Origin: Streptomyces cinerochromogenes
GTDB taxonomy: Bacteria > Actinomycetota > Actinomycetes > Streptomycetales > Streptomycetaceae
NCBI RefSeq assembly: GCF_014648635.1
Contig: NZ_BMRM01000012.1
Location: forward strand, 186,001 to 250,000
Length of the DNA stretch: 64,000 nt
Reading direction: 5' to 3'
Shown: positions 25,922 through 34,356 of the stretch, piece by piece
How the letters are laid out: each line of letters opens with the position of its first letter
Numbering within the stretch: the first letter of the stretch is position 1
The notes under the pieces: model-generated
The model's input: only the letters and a program-made list of their open reading frames with translations
Databases searched by the model: none
What the model was told of the DNA's origin: nothing
Translations under genes and position numbers: made by a program

Positions 25922-27055
25922 TCAGAACTTGTTCTTCGGCGTGATCCCCAGCGACAGCCCCGACAGCCCCCGCTGCCGCCCGCCCAGCTTGCCGGCGATC
26001 GCGCGCAGCGCCGAGCCCGCCGGGGAGTCCGGGTCGGTCAGGACCACCGGCTTGCCCTCGTCGCCGCCCTCGCGGAGGCGGACGTCGATCGGGATGCTGC
26101 CGAGGACCGGGACCGTCGCACCCGTGGTGCGGGTGAGGCCGTCGGCGACCAGCTGTCCGCCGCCCGTGCCGAAGACGTCGACCATCTCGCCGCAGTGCGG
26201 GCAGGGCAGGCCGGACATGTTCTCGACCACACCGACGATCTTCTGGTGGGTCTGGACCGCGATGGACCCGGCGCGCTCGGCGACCTCGGCCGCCGCCTGC
26301 TGCGGGGTGGTCACGACCAGGATCTCGGCGTTCGGGACCAGCTGGGCCACGGAGATGGCGATGTCACCCGTGCCGGGCGGGAGGTCCAGCAGGAGGACGT
26401 CGAGGTCGCCCCAGTAGACGTCGGCGAGGAACTGCTGGAGCGCGCGGTGCAGCATCGGGCCGCGCCAGACGACCGGCGCGTTGCCCGGGGTGAACATGCC
26501 GATGGAGATGACCTTCACGCCGTTCGCGGACGGCGGCATGATCATGTTCTCGACCTGGGTGGGCCGGCCGTCGGCGCCCAGCATGCGCGGCACGCTGTGA
26601 CCGTAGATGTCGGCGTCCACGACACCGACCTTCAGGCCGTCGGCGGCCATCGCGGCCGCCAGGTTCACCGTCACCGAGGACTTGCCGACGCCGCCCTTGC
26701 CGGAGGCGACCGCGTAGACCCGGGTGAGGTTGCCCGGCTTGGCGAAGGGGACCTCGCGCTCGGCCTGGCCGCCGCGCAGGGCCGCCGCCAGCTCCTTGCG
26801 CTGCTCGTCGCTCATCACGTCCAGGGTGACGTCGACGCGGGTGACACCCTCGACCCGGGAGACCGCCTCGGTGACGCGCTGCGTGATGGTGTCGCGCATC
26901 GGGCAGCCGGACACCGTCAGGTACACGGTGACGGCGACCGCTCCGTCCGCGCCGATCTCCACCGATTTGACCATCCCGAGTTCGGTGATCGGGCGGTTGA
27001 TCTCGGGGTCGTTCACCGTCGCCAGTGCCTCGCGCACCGCGTCTTCCGTAGCCAT
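25922..27055 (-). CDS. mrp: Mrp/NBP35 (ApbC)-type iron-sulfur cluster carrier ATPase
   Basis: The start ATG (complement of 27053-27055) gives a 377-aa product beginning MATEDAVREALATVNDPEIN. Residues 1-~90 are a DUF59/MIP18-type domain (NDPEINRPITELGM, SGCPM). The deviant Walker A P-loop follows (ASGKGGVGKSS), with DADIYGHSVPRM, LLLDLPPGTGD and the cluster-binding pair CPHC in GLPCPHCGE. It is predicted to load Fe-S clusters. No ribosome site precedes the ATG; TACCAT lies 7 nt upstream, so a leaderless mRNA is likely. Confidence 0.93.
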   Translation of the reverse strand: MATEDAVREALATVNDPEINRPITELGMVKSVEIGADGAVAVTVYLTVSGCPMRDTITQRVTEAVSRVEGVTRVDVTLDVMSDEQRKELAAALRGGQAEREVPFAKPGNLTRVYAVASGKGGVGKSSVTVNLAAAMAADGLKVGVVDADIYGHSVPRMLGADGRPTQVENMIMPPSANGVKVISIGMFTPGNAPVVWRGPMLHRALQQFLADVYWGDLDVLLLDLPPGTGDIAISVAQLVPNAEILVVTTPQQAAAEVAERAGSIAVQTHQKIVGVVENMSGLPCPHCGEMVDVFGTGGGQLVADGLTRTTGATVPVLGSIPIDVRLREGGDEGKPVVLTDPDSPAGSALRAIAGKLGGRQRGLSGLSLGITPKNKF

Positions 27056-27077
27056 AAGGACGATGGTACGGCGCGCC

Positions 27078-27100
27078 GAGGGGCGTCCGGGATGCCCCTC
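27078..27100 (-). terminator. Hairpin between DUF1003 gene and mrp
   Basis: GAGGGGC (27078-27084) pairs with GCCCCTC (27094-27100). It overlaps the DUF1003 stop and precedes mrp, consistent with mrp having its own promoter. Confidence 0.4.
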
Positions 27101-27713
27101 AGCGGTCGTCTGTGTCACGTCCCGGCGGGCGTTCTGCCCGTTCCGCCGGGAATACGACGTGAGCGGGGTGCCCGTCGTGACGGCGGAGCTCCTCCAGCTC
27201 CTTGACCAGGTCCTGGAGTTCCGAGCGGATCCAGTCCCGGGTGGCCACCTCGCCCAGTCCCGTGCGCAGCGCGGCGACCTCCCGGGTCAGGTACTCCGTG
27301 TCGGCGATGGACCGCTCGTTCTGCTTGCGGTCCTGCTCCAGGTTGACCCGGTCCCGGTCGTCCTGCCTGTTCTGCGCGAGCAGGATCAGCGGGGCCGCGT
27401 AGGACGCCTGGAGGGACAGCATCAGGGTGAGGAAGATGAAGGGGTACTCGTCGAAGCGCAGGTGGCGGGGCGCGGCGACGTTCCACAGCACCCACATGAT
27501 GATGACGACCGTCATCCAGACGATGAAGCGTCCCGTCCCCAGGAACCGGGCGATCTTCTCCGACAGCCGGCCGAAGGCCTCCGGATCCCACTCGGGCAGG
27601 AGCCGGCGGCGCGGCGCACGCGGCTGGTCCAGCCGGGCGGTCCGGGGCCGGCCGGCGGCCGTGGCACCCGCCGGATGACGCTCGCGGGTCGCGGTCTCGC
27701 GCTCAGGAGCCAT
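27099..27713 (-). CDS. DUF1003 membrane protein
   Basis: The 204-aa protein has a disordered basic N-terminus, then the DUF1003 core with two transmembrane helices (FIVWMTVVIIMWVLWNVAA and FIFLTLMLSLQASYAAPLILL). The diagnostic ASYAAPLILLAQNRQDDRDR segment and a coiled-coil-like cytoplasmic tail (SIADTEYLTREVAALRTGLGEV) follow. Its start overlaps the end of the MgtE-N/CBS gene by 11 nt, so the two are coupled; the same pair is Rv1231c-Rv1232c in M. tuberculosis. A role with magnesium handling is only inferred from context. Confidence 0.9.
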   Translation of the reverse strand: MAPERETATRERHPAGATAAGRPRTARLDQPRAPRRRLLPEWDPEAFGRLSEKIARFLGTGRFIVWMTVVIIMWVLWNVAAPRHLRFDEYPFIFLTLMLSLQASYAAPLILLAQNRQDDRDRVNLEQDRKQNERSIADTEYLTREVAALRTGLGEVATRDWIRSELQDLVKELEELRRHDGHPAHVVFPAERAERPPGRDTDDR

Positions 27714-29004
27714 GCGTGGCCGCCCCCTCTCCGTGGTCGATCCCCTCTTCCAGGTGGAACTCCGTCTCCCGCCAGTCGTCGGGGAGCATGTGGTCCAGTA
27801 CGTCGTCCACGGTCACCGCGCCGAGCAGCGACCCGGACTCGTCCACGACGGGCGCCGCCACCATGTCGTACGTGGCGAAGAACCCGGCGATGATCGGCAG
27901 CGACGCGTCCGGGGACAGCGGTTGCAGATCGTCGTCCACCAGCGAGCTGACCAGCGTGTACGGGGGGTCGCGCAGCAGCCGCTGGAAGTGGACGGTGCCC
28001 AGGTACTTGCCGGTCGGGGTCTCGTCGGGCGGGCGGCAGACGTAGACCTGGGCGGCGAGCGCGGGGGACAGGTCGGGGTTGCGGACCCGGGCGAGCGCGT
28101 CGGCGACGGTGGCGTCGGGCCGCAGCACGATCGGCTCCGTCGTCATCAGACCGCCGGCGGTGTGCTCCTCGTAGGACATCAGACGGCGCATGTCGGCGGC
28201 GTCGGCGGGCTGCATCAGGCTCAGCAGCCGCTCCTTGTCCTCCTCGGGTAGCTCGGCGAGCAGGTCGGCGGCGTCGTCCGGGTCCATCGCCTCCAGCACG
28301 TCCGCCGCGCGCTCCTCCTTCAGCTTGCCGAGGATCTCGATCTGGTCGTCCTCCGGCAGCTCCTCCAGTACGTCGGCGAGCCGGTCGTCGTCCAGGGCGG
28401 CGGCCACCTCCGCCCGTCGCTTCGGGGAGAGGTGGTGCAGGACGTTGGCGAGGTCGGCGGGGCGCAGCTGCTCGAAGGTGGCGAGCAGGCTCTCGGCGCC
28501 CTGTCCGTGCTCCTCCAGGGAGAACCCGGTGACGGCCGACCACTCGGCGGTCAGCGTCTCCCCCTTCGCCCGCCGGAAGGCGCCGCCCTTCCGGCCCTTG
28601 CGGACGAAGACGCGGTCGACCTCCCAGTCCCGCCGGGCGGGCAGCTGCTGCACCGACACGTCGAGCACGGTGACCTCCTCACCGGTCTCCACGAGGGTCA
28701 CGCGCCGGTCCAGCAGCTCGCCGAAGACCAGCCGCTCGGTGGGCCGCTGCTCGAAGCGCCGGACGTTGACCACGCCGGTGGTGATGACCTGGCCGGACTC
28801 GATACCGGTGACCCGGGTCATGGGCAGGAAGATGCGCCGCCGGTTGGAGAGTTCGACGACCAGCCCGAGGACGCGCGGGGGCTTGCGGCCCACGCGCAGC
28901 ATGACGACCAGATCGCGTACGCGGCCCACCTGGTCGCCGGTCGGATCGAAGACGGGGACCCCGGCGAGGTGCGAGACGAAGATCCGGGGGGCGCCGGCTG
29001 CCAT
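27703..29004 (-). CDS. MgtE N-domain and CBS-domain protein lacking the transport domain
   Basis: The 433-aa cytoplasmic protein starts MAAGAPRIFVSHLAGVPVFD (ATG, complement of 29002-29004). Residues ~1-90 look like a PRC-barrel (GDQVGRVRDLVVMLR). Residues ~190-290 are the MgtE superhelical N domain (LRPADLANVLHHLSPKRRAEVAAAL, EELPEDDQIEILGKL, MDPDDAADLLAELPEED). A CBS pair follows (LMTTEPIVLRPDATVADAL; ATYDMVAAPVVDESGSLLGAVTVDDVLD). The MgtE transmembrane domain is absent, so this is a sensor-like protein, not a channel. It is coupled to the DUF1003 gene and near corA. Confidence 0.9.
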   Translation of the reverse strand: MAAGAPRIFVSHLAGVPVFDPTGDQVGRVRDLVVMLRVGRKPPRVLGLVVELSNRRRIFLPMTRVTGIESGQVITTGVVNVRRFEQRPTERLVFGELLDRRVTLVETGEEVTVLDVSVQQLPARRDWEVDRVFVRKGRKGGAFRRAKGETLTAEWSAVTGFSLEEHGQGAESLLATFEQLRPADLANVLHHLSPKRRAEVAAALDDDRLADVLEELPEDDQIEILGKLKEERAADVLEAMDPDDAADLLAELPEEDKERLLSLMQPADAADMRRLMSYEEHTAGGLMTTEPIVLRPDATVADALARVRNPDLSPALAAQVYVCRPPDETPTGKYLGTVHFQRLLRDPPYTLVSSLVDDDLQPLSPDASLPIIAGFFATYDMVAAPVVDESGSLLGAVTVDDVLDHMLPDDWRETEFHLEEGIDHGEGAATHGS

Positions 29005-29194
29005 GACTGTGCTTCCTTTGCGTGGGGATCGTGTGAGTTGCTCAGATATGCCCGCACGGGTGCGCTTCAGGCTAGCCCGTCCTGATCGGATACGCCCTGG
29101 TGGGCGGTCCGGACGGACTGGCTCCGCCGGGCGGGCAGGGCACCGGTACCCTGCGGTACGCCGCTCAGGAACCGTCAGAAAGGCGACCCCACCT

Positions 29195-29950
29195 GTGACT
29201 GCGATTCCCCCGGGCCGTAGCCGCCGGACCGCGCTGGTGACCGCGAGCTGCGCGCTGGCCGTGACGGGAGCGATGGTGCTGTCGGGGTGCGGCGGCGACG
29301 ATCCGGACGCGGGGACCAACGGGGTGGGCAAGCTGCCCGCCGCGAAGATCCAGGCGAAGACCCGGGCCGCGGCGGACGCGGCCTCCGCCGTACGGCTCTC
29401 CGGGACCGTGGTCACCAGCGGCCGTACGTACCGGCTGGACATGCAGCTCAAGGCCGACGGCGGCACCGGGTCGGTGACCTCCGAGGGGGCGACGTTCAAG
29501 CTGCTGCGCATCGGGCGGGAGCTGTACCTCAAGGCCGACGCGGACTTCTGGAACCACGCCGACGGCACCCACGCCGACGGCAGCGACGGCACCACCGGCA
29601 AGCTGGACGGCAAGTACGTGAAGGTGCCGCAGGGCGATCCCGCGTACAAGAAGTTCAGCGGCTTCACGGACAAGGACGTCCTCCTCGACGGTCTGCTGAC
29701 GCTGCACGGCACGCTGGCGACGGAAGGCCACCACGCCGAGGCGGGTACCCGCACGATCCGCATCACCGGCGACGAGGGCTCCGGCGGCACGCTGGACGTC
29801 TCCCTCCAGGGCACCCCCTACCCCCTCCGCCTGGTCCGCGCCGGCCACGCGGGGACGCTCGTCTTCTCGGACTGGGGCAAGAGCTTCACCGTCCGGGAAC
29901 CGGCCAGGTCGGACACGGTGGACTACGGCAAGCAGCTGCCGACGTCGTAG
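29195..29950 (+). CDS. Secreted lipoprotein, LppX/LprG-like beta fold possible
   Basis: The GTG start gives 251 aa with a lipoprotein signal (TALVTASCALAVTGAMVLSGC, lipobox LSGC at residue ~32). The mature part has alternating beta-type segments (ASAVRLSGTVVTSGRTYRLDMQL, GGTLDVSLQGTPYPLRLVRAG) similar to LppX/LprG-type carriers. It is divergent from the MgtE-N/CBS gene. A lipid- or substrate-carrier function is inferred from fold impression only. Confidence 0.75.
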   Translation: MTAIPPGRSRRTALVTASCALAVTGAMVLSGCGGDDPDAGTNGVGKLPAAKIQAKTRAAADAASAVRLSGTVVTSGRTYRLDMQLKADGGTGSVTSEGATFKLLRIGRELYLKADADFWNHADGTHADGSDGTTGKLDGKYVKVPQGDPAYKKFSGFTDKDVLLDGLLTLHGTLATEGHHAEAGTRTIRITGDEGSGGTLDVSLQGTPYPLRLVRAGHAGTLVFSDWGKSFTVREPARSDTVDYGKQLPTS

Positions 29951-29972
29951 GACGACCGCGCCGCTCCCGTCC

Positions 29973-30488
29973 CTACTTCCTCTTGCGGCGCTTGAGCAGC
30001 AGCTTCGGCAGGCCTGCCGGGACCGGTCTGCGCGTGGTCGCGGGGCTCGGCACGGGGGACTCGGCGAGGTTGCCGGTGGGCAGCGGGGCCACCGGCCCCG
30101 TCGGTACCAGGCGGAGCACCCGGCACTCGCGGGCCCAGCGGGCCGGCATCCGCTCACCGTCGGGGGCGTTCAGCCGCTTGCCCTTCAGCTCGGCGACGGC
30201 CGCCTCCCACTGCTCGGAGCCGGCCGCCAGCTCGGACACGGTCACCGGGAAGGTCACCAGCCGGCCGCCCTTGTCCTTGCTGCGCACGCTCACCTCGGCG
30301 GAGCCGCCGTCGGCCAGCCCCTCCAGCGGCTGCTCACCGGGGCCGTCACCGACCACGCACACGGCGCCCTCGTGCCACACGTGCCACAGCGCACGCGCGG
30401 CCGGCGCGCCGGCGCCCCTGACCCAGATCAGGCCGGACTTCTTCGAGGCCTCCTCGATGAGGGCCCGGTCGAGCAGCTCGCTTGTCAT
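29973..30488 (-). CDS. Conserved unknown protein, possible FMN-binding split-barrel fold
   Basis: The 171-aa soluble protein is convergent with the lipoprotein gene. Its N-terminal ~110 residues have the pattern seen in pyridoxamine-oxidase-like split barrels (SGLIWVRGAGAPAARALWHVW, GAVCVVGDGPGE, SAEVSVRSKDKGGRLVTF), but the flavin contacts are not provable by eye. The C-terminus is Pro-rich and ends strongly basic (KLLLKRRKRK). It lies upstream in the same direction as mrp-side genes but is separated from them; corA is 33 bp upstream and probably co-transcribed. Confidence 0.65.
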   Translation of the reverse strand: MTSELLDRALIEEASKKSGLIWVRGAGAPAARALWHVWHEGAVCVVGDGPGEQPLEGLADGGSAEVSVRSKDKGGRLVTFPVTVSELAAGSEQWEAAVAELKGKRLNAPDGERMPARWARECRVLRLVPTGPVAPLPTGNLAESPVPSPATTRRPVPAGLPKLLLKRRKRK

Positions 30489-30521
30489 GCGCCCCAGCCT
30501 AACCAGGCCGCGGCGGCCCGC

Positions 30522-31646
30522 TCACAGCCAGCCGTTGCGCTTCAGCGTGCGGTGGATGCCCAGACACAGGGCGACCGTGATGCCCATGATCACGGGGTAG
30601 CCGTACTTCCAGTGCAGTTCGGGCATGTGGTCGAAGTTCATGCCGTAGACCCCGCACACCATCGTCGGTACGGCGATGATGGCCGCCCACGCGGTGATCT
30701 TGCGCATGTCCTCGTTCTGCGCGACGGACGCCTGGGCGAGGTTGGCCTGGAGGATGGAGTTGAGGAGTTCGTCGAAGCCCATGACCTGCTCCTGGACCCG
30801 GGCCAGGTGGTCGGCGACGTCCCGGAAGTACTTCTGGATGTCCGGGTCGATCAGCCGCATCGGCCGCTCGCTCAGCAGCTGCATCGGCCGCAGCAGCGGA
30901 GCCACCGCGCGCTTGAACTCCAGTACCTCGCGCTTGAGTTGGTAGATCCGTGCCGAGTCCACACCGCGCGAGACGCCGCCCTTGCGGCCGGGTGAGAAGA
31001 CCTCGGTCTCCACCTCGTCGATGTCGTCCTGGACCGCGTCGGCGACCGCGATGTAGCCGTCCACGACGTGGTCGGCGATGGCGTGCAGTACCGCCGAGGG
31101 GCCCTTGGCGAGCAGCTCCGGGTCGTCCTGGAGGCGGTGCCGCAGGGCGCGCAGCGAGCCCTGGCCGCCGTGCCGGACGGTGATGAAGAAGTCCCGGCCG
31201 GTGAAGCACATGACCTCGCCGGTCTCCACGACCTCGCTGTTGGCGGTGAGCCGGTCGTGCTCGACGTAGTGGATGGTCTTGAAGACGGTGAAGAGGGAGT
31301 CGTCGTAGCGCTCCAGCTTCGGGCGCTGGTGGGCCTGCACCGCGTCCTCCACGGCCAGCGGGTGCAGCCCGAACTCGCTCGCGATACCGGCGAATTCGGC
31401 CTCGGTCGGCTCGTGCAGCCCGATCCACACGAAGCCGCCGTCGCGGCGGACCAGCCGCATCGCCTCCTGCGGGGTGAGCGGCCCGGTGCTCTGCACGCGG
31501 GCGCCGTCGCGGTAGACGGCGCAGTCGACGACGGCCGAGGGCGTGCCGGGGGCGCGGGTGGTGTCGTACGACGGGGTGGTGTCCTTGCGCAGCGAGACAC
31601 GGGACGACGGGCGGACCACGGCGCGCAGGTCGCGGATCATCGACAT
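30522..31646 (-). CDS. corA: CorA-type magnesium/cobalt transporter
   Basis: The start ATG (complement of 31644-31646) has GAAGGAG 7 nt upstream. The 374-aa protein has a large cytoplasmic alpha/beta domain and long stalk helices (AVAPLLRPMQLLSERPMRL...). Two C-terminal transmembrane helices are separated by the selectivity motif YGMNFDHMPE (GMN). The C-terminus is basic. It is predicted to act as a homopentameric Mg2+ channel in the plasma membrane. It forms a divalent-cation neighbourhood with the MgtE-N/CBS and DUF1003 proteins, as in Rv1231c-Rv1239c. Confidence 0.93.
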   Translation of the reverse strand: MSMIRDLRAVVRPSSRVSLRKDTTPSYDTTRAPGTPSAVVDCAVYRDGARVQSTGPLTPQEAMRLVRRDGGFVWIGLHEPTEAEFAGIASEFGLHPLAVEDAVQAHQRPKLERYDDSLFTVFKTIHYVEHDRLTANSEVVETGEVMCFTGRDFFITVRHGGQGSLRALRHRLQDDPELLAKGPSAVLHAIADHVVDGYIAVADAVQDDIDEVETEVFSPGRKGGVSRGVDSARIYQLKREVLEFKRAVAPLLRPMQLLSERPMRLIDPDIQKYFRDVADHLARVQEQVMGFDELLNSILQANLAQASVAQNEDMRKITAWAAIIAVPTMVCGVYGMNFDHMPELHWKYGYPVIMGITVALCLGIHRTLKRNGWL

Positions 31647-32112
31647 GGGCAGGCTCCTTCGCGGGCGGGCAGCGACTGCGCGCGGCAACGGGTGGAACTA
31701 CCCGGAATGGGGACGTCCTGTGTGCGTACGTTTGGCACGTCCACAAAGCGGGGAGCACCGCACCGTTGCGGTGGCGACTTCGCTGCTGATGCAGAACTGA
31801 TGCAGATCAGGCAGATCAGGCAAGGCGAAACGAAGTGCTCTTCGTGCTCTTCCGCACGACGATGCGCAAAGGAAGGCGGCGGCCAGCCGGTAACTACGTC
31901 AGCAGCCGGAAGAGCGAGTGGTACTGCACGGTCGACTTCGATCCATGACAGCCCCACCTCCTCCGGCCGGTCCCTCGTAAGGGAGTCTCATCGGCGTCGG
32001 GACCCGATAGCGACGCTTCGCGTGCTGCCCCGAACCACCGGCTCAGAGTACCAGCCGCCCGTACTGTCAAGGCGCCGCTTTGCCCGCTACTGACGAGTTC
32101 TATGCTCGGCGC
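31647..32112. other. 466-bp intergenic region between divergent corA and SUFU genes
   Basis: No convincing gene. It contains a short direct repeat (two CAGATCAGG copies near 31805-31825) and a weak hairpin around 31965-31985. It is long enough to hold a corA leader, but I could not match a known magnesium riboswitch. Confidence 0.4.
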
Positions 32113-32697
32113 ATGGCTGATGTTCTTCCTCTGGTCGAGGCCCGGTTGACCACCGCCCTGGGCGAACCGGACGCCCGTGCCGCGGTGACCTTCCTCGGCA
32201 CGGACCGCATCGAGGTGCTCCGCTTCCAGGAGGGGGACGTCGTCCGGTACGCCACCCTCGGCATGTCGCAGCACCCCATGGCGGACCCCACGGCGATGCT
32301 CGCCGACCCGGTCAAGGGCCCCCGCGCCGAACTGGTCCTGTCCGTCCGGGCGGGCCTCGCCGACACCGACAAGGTGCTGCGTCCGCTCGCCGTGCTGGCC
32401 GCGACGCCCCAGGTGGAGGGGCTGGTGGTGACCCCGGGCGCCTCGCTGGACGTGGGCGAGCCGTTGTGGCCCGAAGCCCCCTTCACCTCGGTGCTGGTGG
32501 GCGAGCCCGGCGGGCTGGTGGAGGACCTGGAGCTGGACGCCCCGATGGACCCCGTACGGTTCCTGCCGCTGCTGCCGATGACCCCGAACGAGGCCGCCTG
32601 GAAGCGGGTGCACGGCGCCCAGGCCCTCCAGGAGCGCTGGCTGGCGAACGGGACGGACCTGAGGGACCCGGCCCGCCGGTCCGTCCCGCTGGACTGA
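32113..32697 (+). CDS. Suppressor-of-fused (SUFU) domain protein
   Basis: The 194-aa protein starts at ATG 32113. It matches the SUFU domain pattern: ATLGMSQHPM, ELVLSVRAG, LRPLAVLAATPQVEGLVVTPGASLDVGEPLWPEAPFTSVLVGEP (in pieces) and FLPLLPMTPNEAAWKRVHGAQAL. Bacterial SUFU proteins are often immunity proteins of polymorphic toxins, but no toxin is nearby, so this is a stand-alone member. There is no ribosome site; TATGCT ends 6 nt before the ATG, suggesting a leaderless transcript. Confidence 0.85.
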   Translation: MADVLPLVEARLTTALGEPDARAAVTFLGTDRIEVLRFQEGDVVRYATLGMSQHPMADPTAMLADPVKGPRAELVLSVRAGLADTDKVLRPLAVLAATPQVEGLVVTPGASLDVGEPLWPEAPFTSVLVGEPGGLVEDLELDAPMDPVRFLPLLPMTPNEAAWKRVHGAQALQERWLANGTDLRDPARRSVPLD

Positions 32698-32731
32698 CAC
32701 CCACGTGACCGATCTCACCAACACAAGGCGT

Positions 32732-32945
32732 GATCCGGCCAGTTGAGGGTTCGGCCGGTTGAGGATCCGGTGGGTTCGCGATCCGGTCGGTTGGTGATCC
32801 GGGTCGGTCGGCGCCGTGGTCGGCTGGGTGCTCCGGCCGACCGGGTGCTCCGGTCGGTTGGGTGATCCGGCCGACCGGTGTTCCGGTCGACCGGGTGCTC
32901 CGGTCGGCCGGGTTTTTCGGTCGGTTGGGTGATCCGGTCAGTTGG
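32732..32945 (+). repeat. Degenerate tandem array of ~16-17-bp units
   Basis: About twelve units related to GTGATCCGGTCGGTTGG fill nearly the whole space between the SUFU and MFS stop codons. The last unit runs through the MFS stop (complement of 32938-32940). Units alternate GGTCGGTTGG and GGCCGACCGG, so neighbouring units are also inverted repeats able to pair. Confidence 0.85.
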
Positions 32946-34161
32946 CGAAGACGCCGACCCCGTCCTCGGTGGCGTGCCCCGGCCGCAGCTCCTCCGCCTC
33001 GTGGGTGAGGGCCTTCCGCCGTACGACGACCACGAGTGCGCCCAGCACCGCCGTGACGGCCGCGACCACGAACGGGATGTGGAGGTCGGTCCACTCCTCG
33101 ATCTTGGGCGCGAAGTAGGGCGCGGCGGCGGCGGCGAACCAGCGGACGAAGTTGTAGCCCGCGCTCGCCACCGGGCGCGGGGCGTCGGACACGCCGAGGG
33201 CCAGTTCGGTGTACACGGTGTTGTTCACGCCGATGAACGCGCCGGACAGGATCGTGCAGACGACGGCCGTGGTGTGGTCGCCGTAGCCGAGCACGAGCAC
33301 GTCCGCGGCGAGCAGCACCAGCGACCCGCCGAGCACCTTCAGCGAGCCGAAGCGGGCCTGCATGCGCGGCGCCACGATCACCGAGAAGACGGCGAGCAGC
33401 ACACCCCAGGCGAAGAAGACCGCGCCCGAGCGGTACGGCGTCATGTCCAGCACGAACGGCGTGAAGGCCAGCACGGTGAAGAACGTGTAGTTGTAGAAGA
33501 ACGCCGAGACCGCCGCCGAGGCCAGGCCGCCGTGGCCGAGGGCCTTCAGGGGGTCCAGGACCGAGATCCTGCGGGCCGGCTTCGGCTGCTCCTTCAGGAA
33601 CGCCGTGATGCACAGGAAGCCGATCGCCATCAGCGTGGCCGTGCCGAAGAAGGGGTAGCGCCAGCTGACGTTGCCGAGGACCGCGCCGAGCAGCGGGCCG
33701 CAGGCCATGCCGAGGCCGAGCGCGGACTCGTACAGCAGGATCGCCGCCGCGCTGCCCCCGGCCGCCGCGCCGACGATCACCGCGAGGGCGGTCGACACGA
33801 ACAGCGCGTTGCCGAGTCCCCAGCCCGCCCGGAAGCCGACGAGCTGGCCGACCGTGTCCGACGTTCCGGCGAGGCCCGCGAAGACGACCACGAAGGCGAG
33901 GCCGAGCAGCAGGGTCTTCCGGCCGCCGATGCGGCTGGAGACGAAGCCGGTCAGCAGCATCGCGACGGCGGTGATCAGGAAGTACGAGGTGAAGAGGAGG
34001 GACACCTGGCTGGCGGTGGCGTGCAGGCCCTGGGCGATCGACGGCAGGATCGGGTCGACGAGGCCGATGCCCATGAAGGCGACGACGGAGGCGCCGGCCG
34101 TGGCCCAGACCGCCTTGGGCTGTCGCAGGATGCTGCCGGTTCCCGCGTCGAAGGGGTCCAT
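32938..34161 (-). CDS. MFS drug-type efflux transporter
   Basis: The 407-aa protein has twelve predicted transmembrane helices. The N-terminal LVDPILPSIAQGLHATASQVSLLFTSYF region and the loop 2-3 motif A variant (SSRIGGRKTLLLG) place it with DHA1-type multidrug exporters. GGGAG lies 7 nt before the ATG. The upstream promoter (TTGCAT-18-TACTAT) overlaps dyad sites, so it is probably repressed by a MarR/TetR-like protein whose gene is not adjacent. The gene's 3' end is embedded in a tandem repeat. Confidence 0.9.
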   Translation of the reverse strand: MDPFDAGTGSILRQPKAVWATAGASVVAFMGIGLVDPILPSIAQGLHATASQVSLLFTSYFLITAVAMLLTGFVSSRIGGRKTLLLGLAFVVVFAGLAGTSDTVGQLVGFRAGWGLGNALFVSTALAVIVGAAAGGSAAAILLYESALGLGMACGPLLGAVLGNVSWRYPFFGTATLMAIGFLCITAFLKEQPKPARRISVLDPLKALGHGGLASAAVSAFFYNYTFFTVLAFTPFVLDMTPYRSGAVFFAWGVLLAVFSVIVAPRMQARFGSLKVLGGSLVLLAADVLVLGYGDHTTAVVCTILSGAFIGVNNTVYTELALGVSDAPRPVASAGYNFVRWFAAAAAPYFAPKIEEWTDLHIPFVVAAVTAVLGALVVVVRRKALTHEAEELRPGHATEDGVGVFAN

Positions 34162-34214
34162 GTGCTTCTCCCATCCTCACGTGGTGGTTCGCCGGAGATA
34201 GTTGGGTTATGCAC

Positions 34215-34253
34215 ATAGTAAGTTAGCGCATCTAATTAATGCAAGATGCATCT
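34215..34253 (-). promoter_or_regulatory. Promoter and probable operator of the MFS gene
   Basis: On the minus strand, -35 TTGCAT (complement of 34239-34244) and -10 TACTAT (complement of 34215-34220) are 18 bp apart. The palindrome AGATGCATCT (34244-34253) touches the -35 box. A second TAGATGC half lies 20 bp (two helical turns) away, inside the spacer. The local AT content is exceptional for this window. Confidence 0.6.
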
Positions 34254-34356
34254 AGTGTGGTGTGCGGGGGGTCCGGTAGGGCATATGGTCGGGTCTTCCG
34301 TCCGGACGGGTGATCGTCCTTGACGCGAGCGGGCAGGGGTAGGACCGTGGAGCCCT

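Noticed and set aside
27703..29004. A full MgtE magnesium channel
   Set aside because: Only the N and CBS domains are present; the five-helix transport domain is missing.
31647..32112. A magnesium riboswitch in front of corA
   Set aside because: The gap is long enough, but I could not identify a known M-box or mgtA-type core; only weak hairpins were seen.
32732..32945. A CRISPR array
   Set aside because: Units are 16-17 bp, directly adjacent and degenerate; there are no unique spacers and no cas genes.
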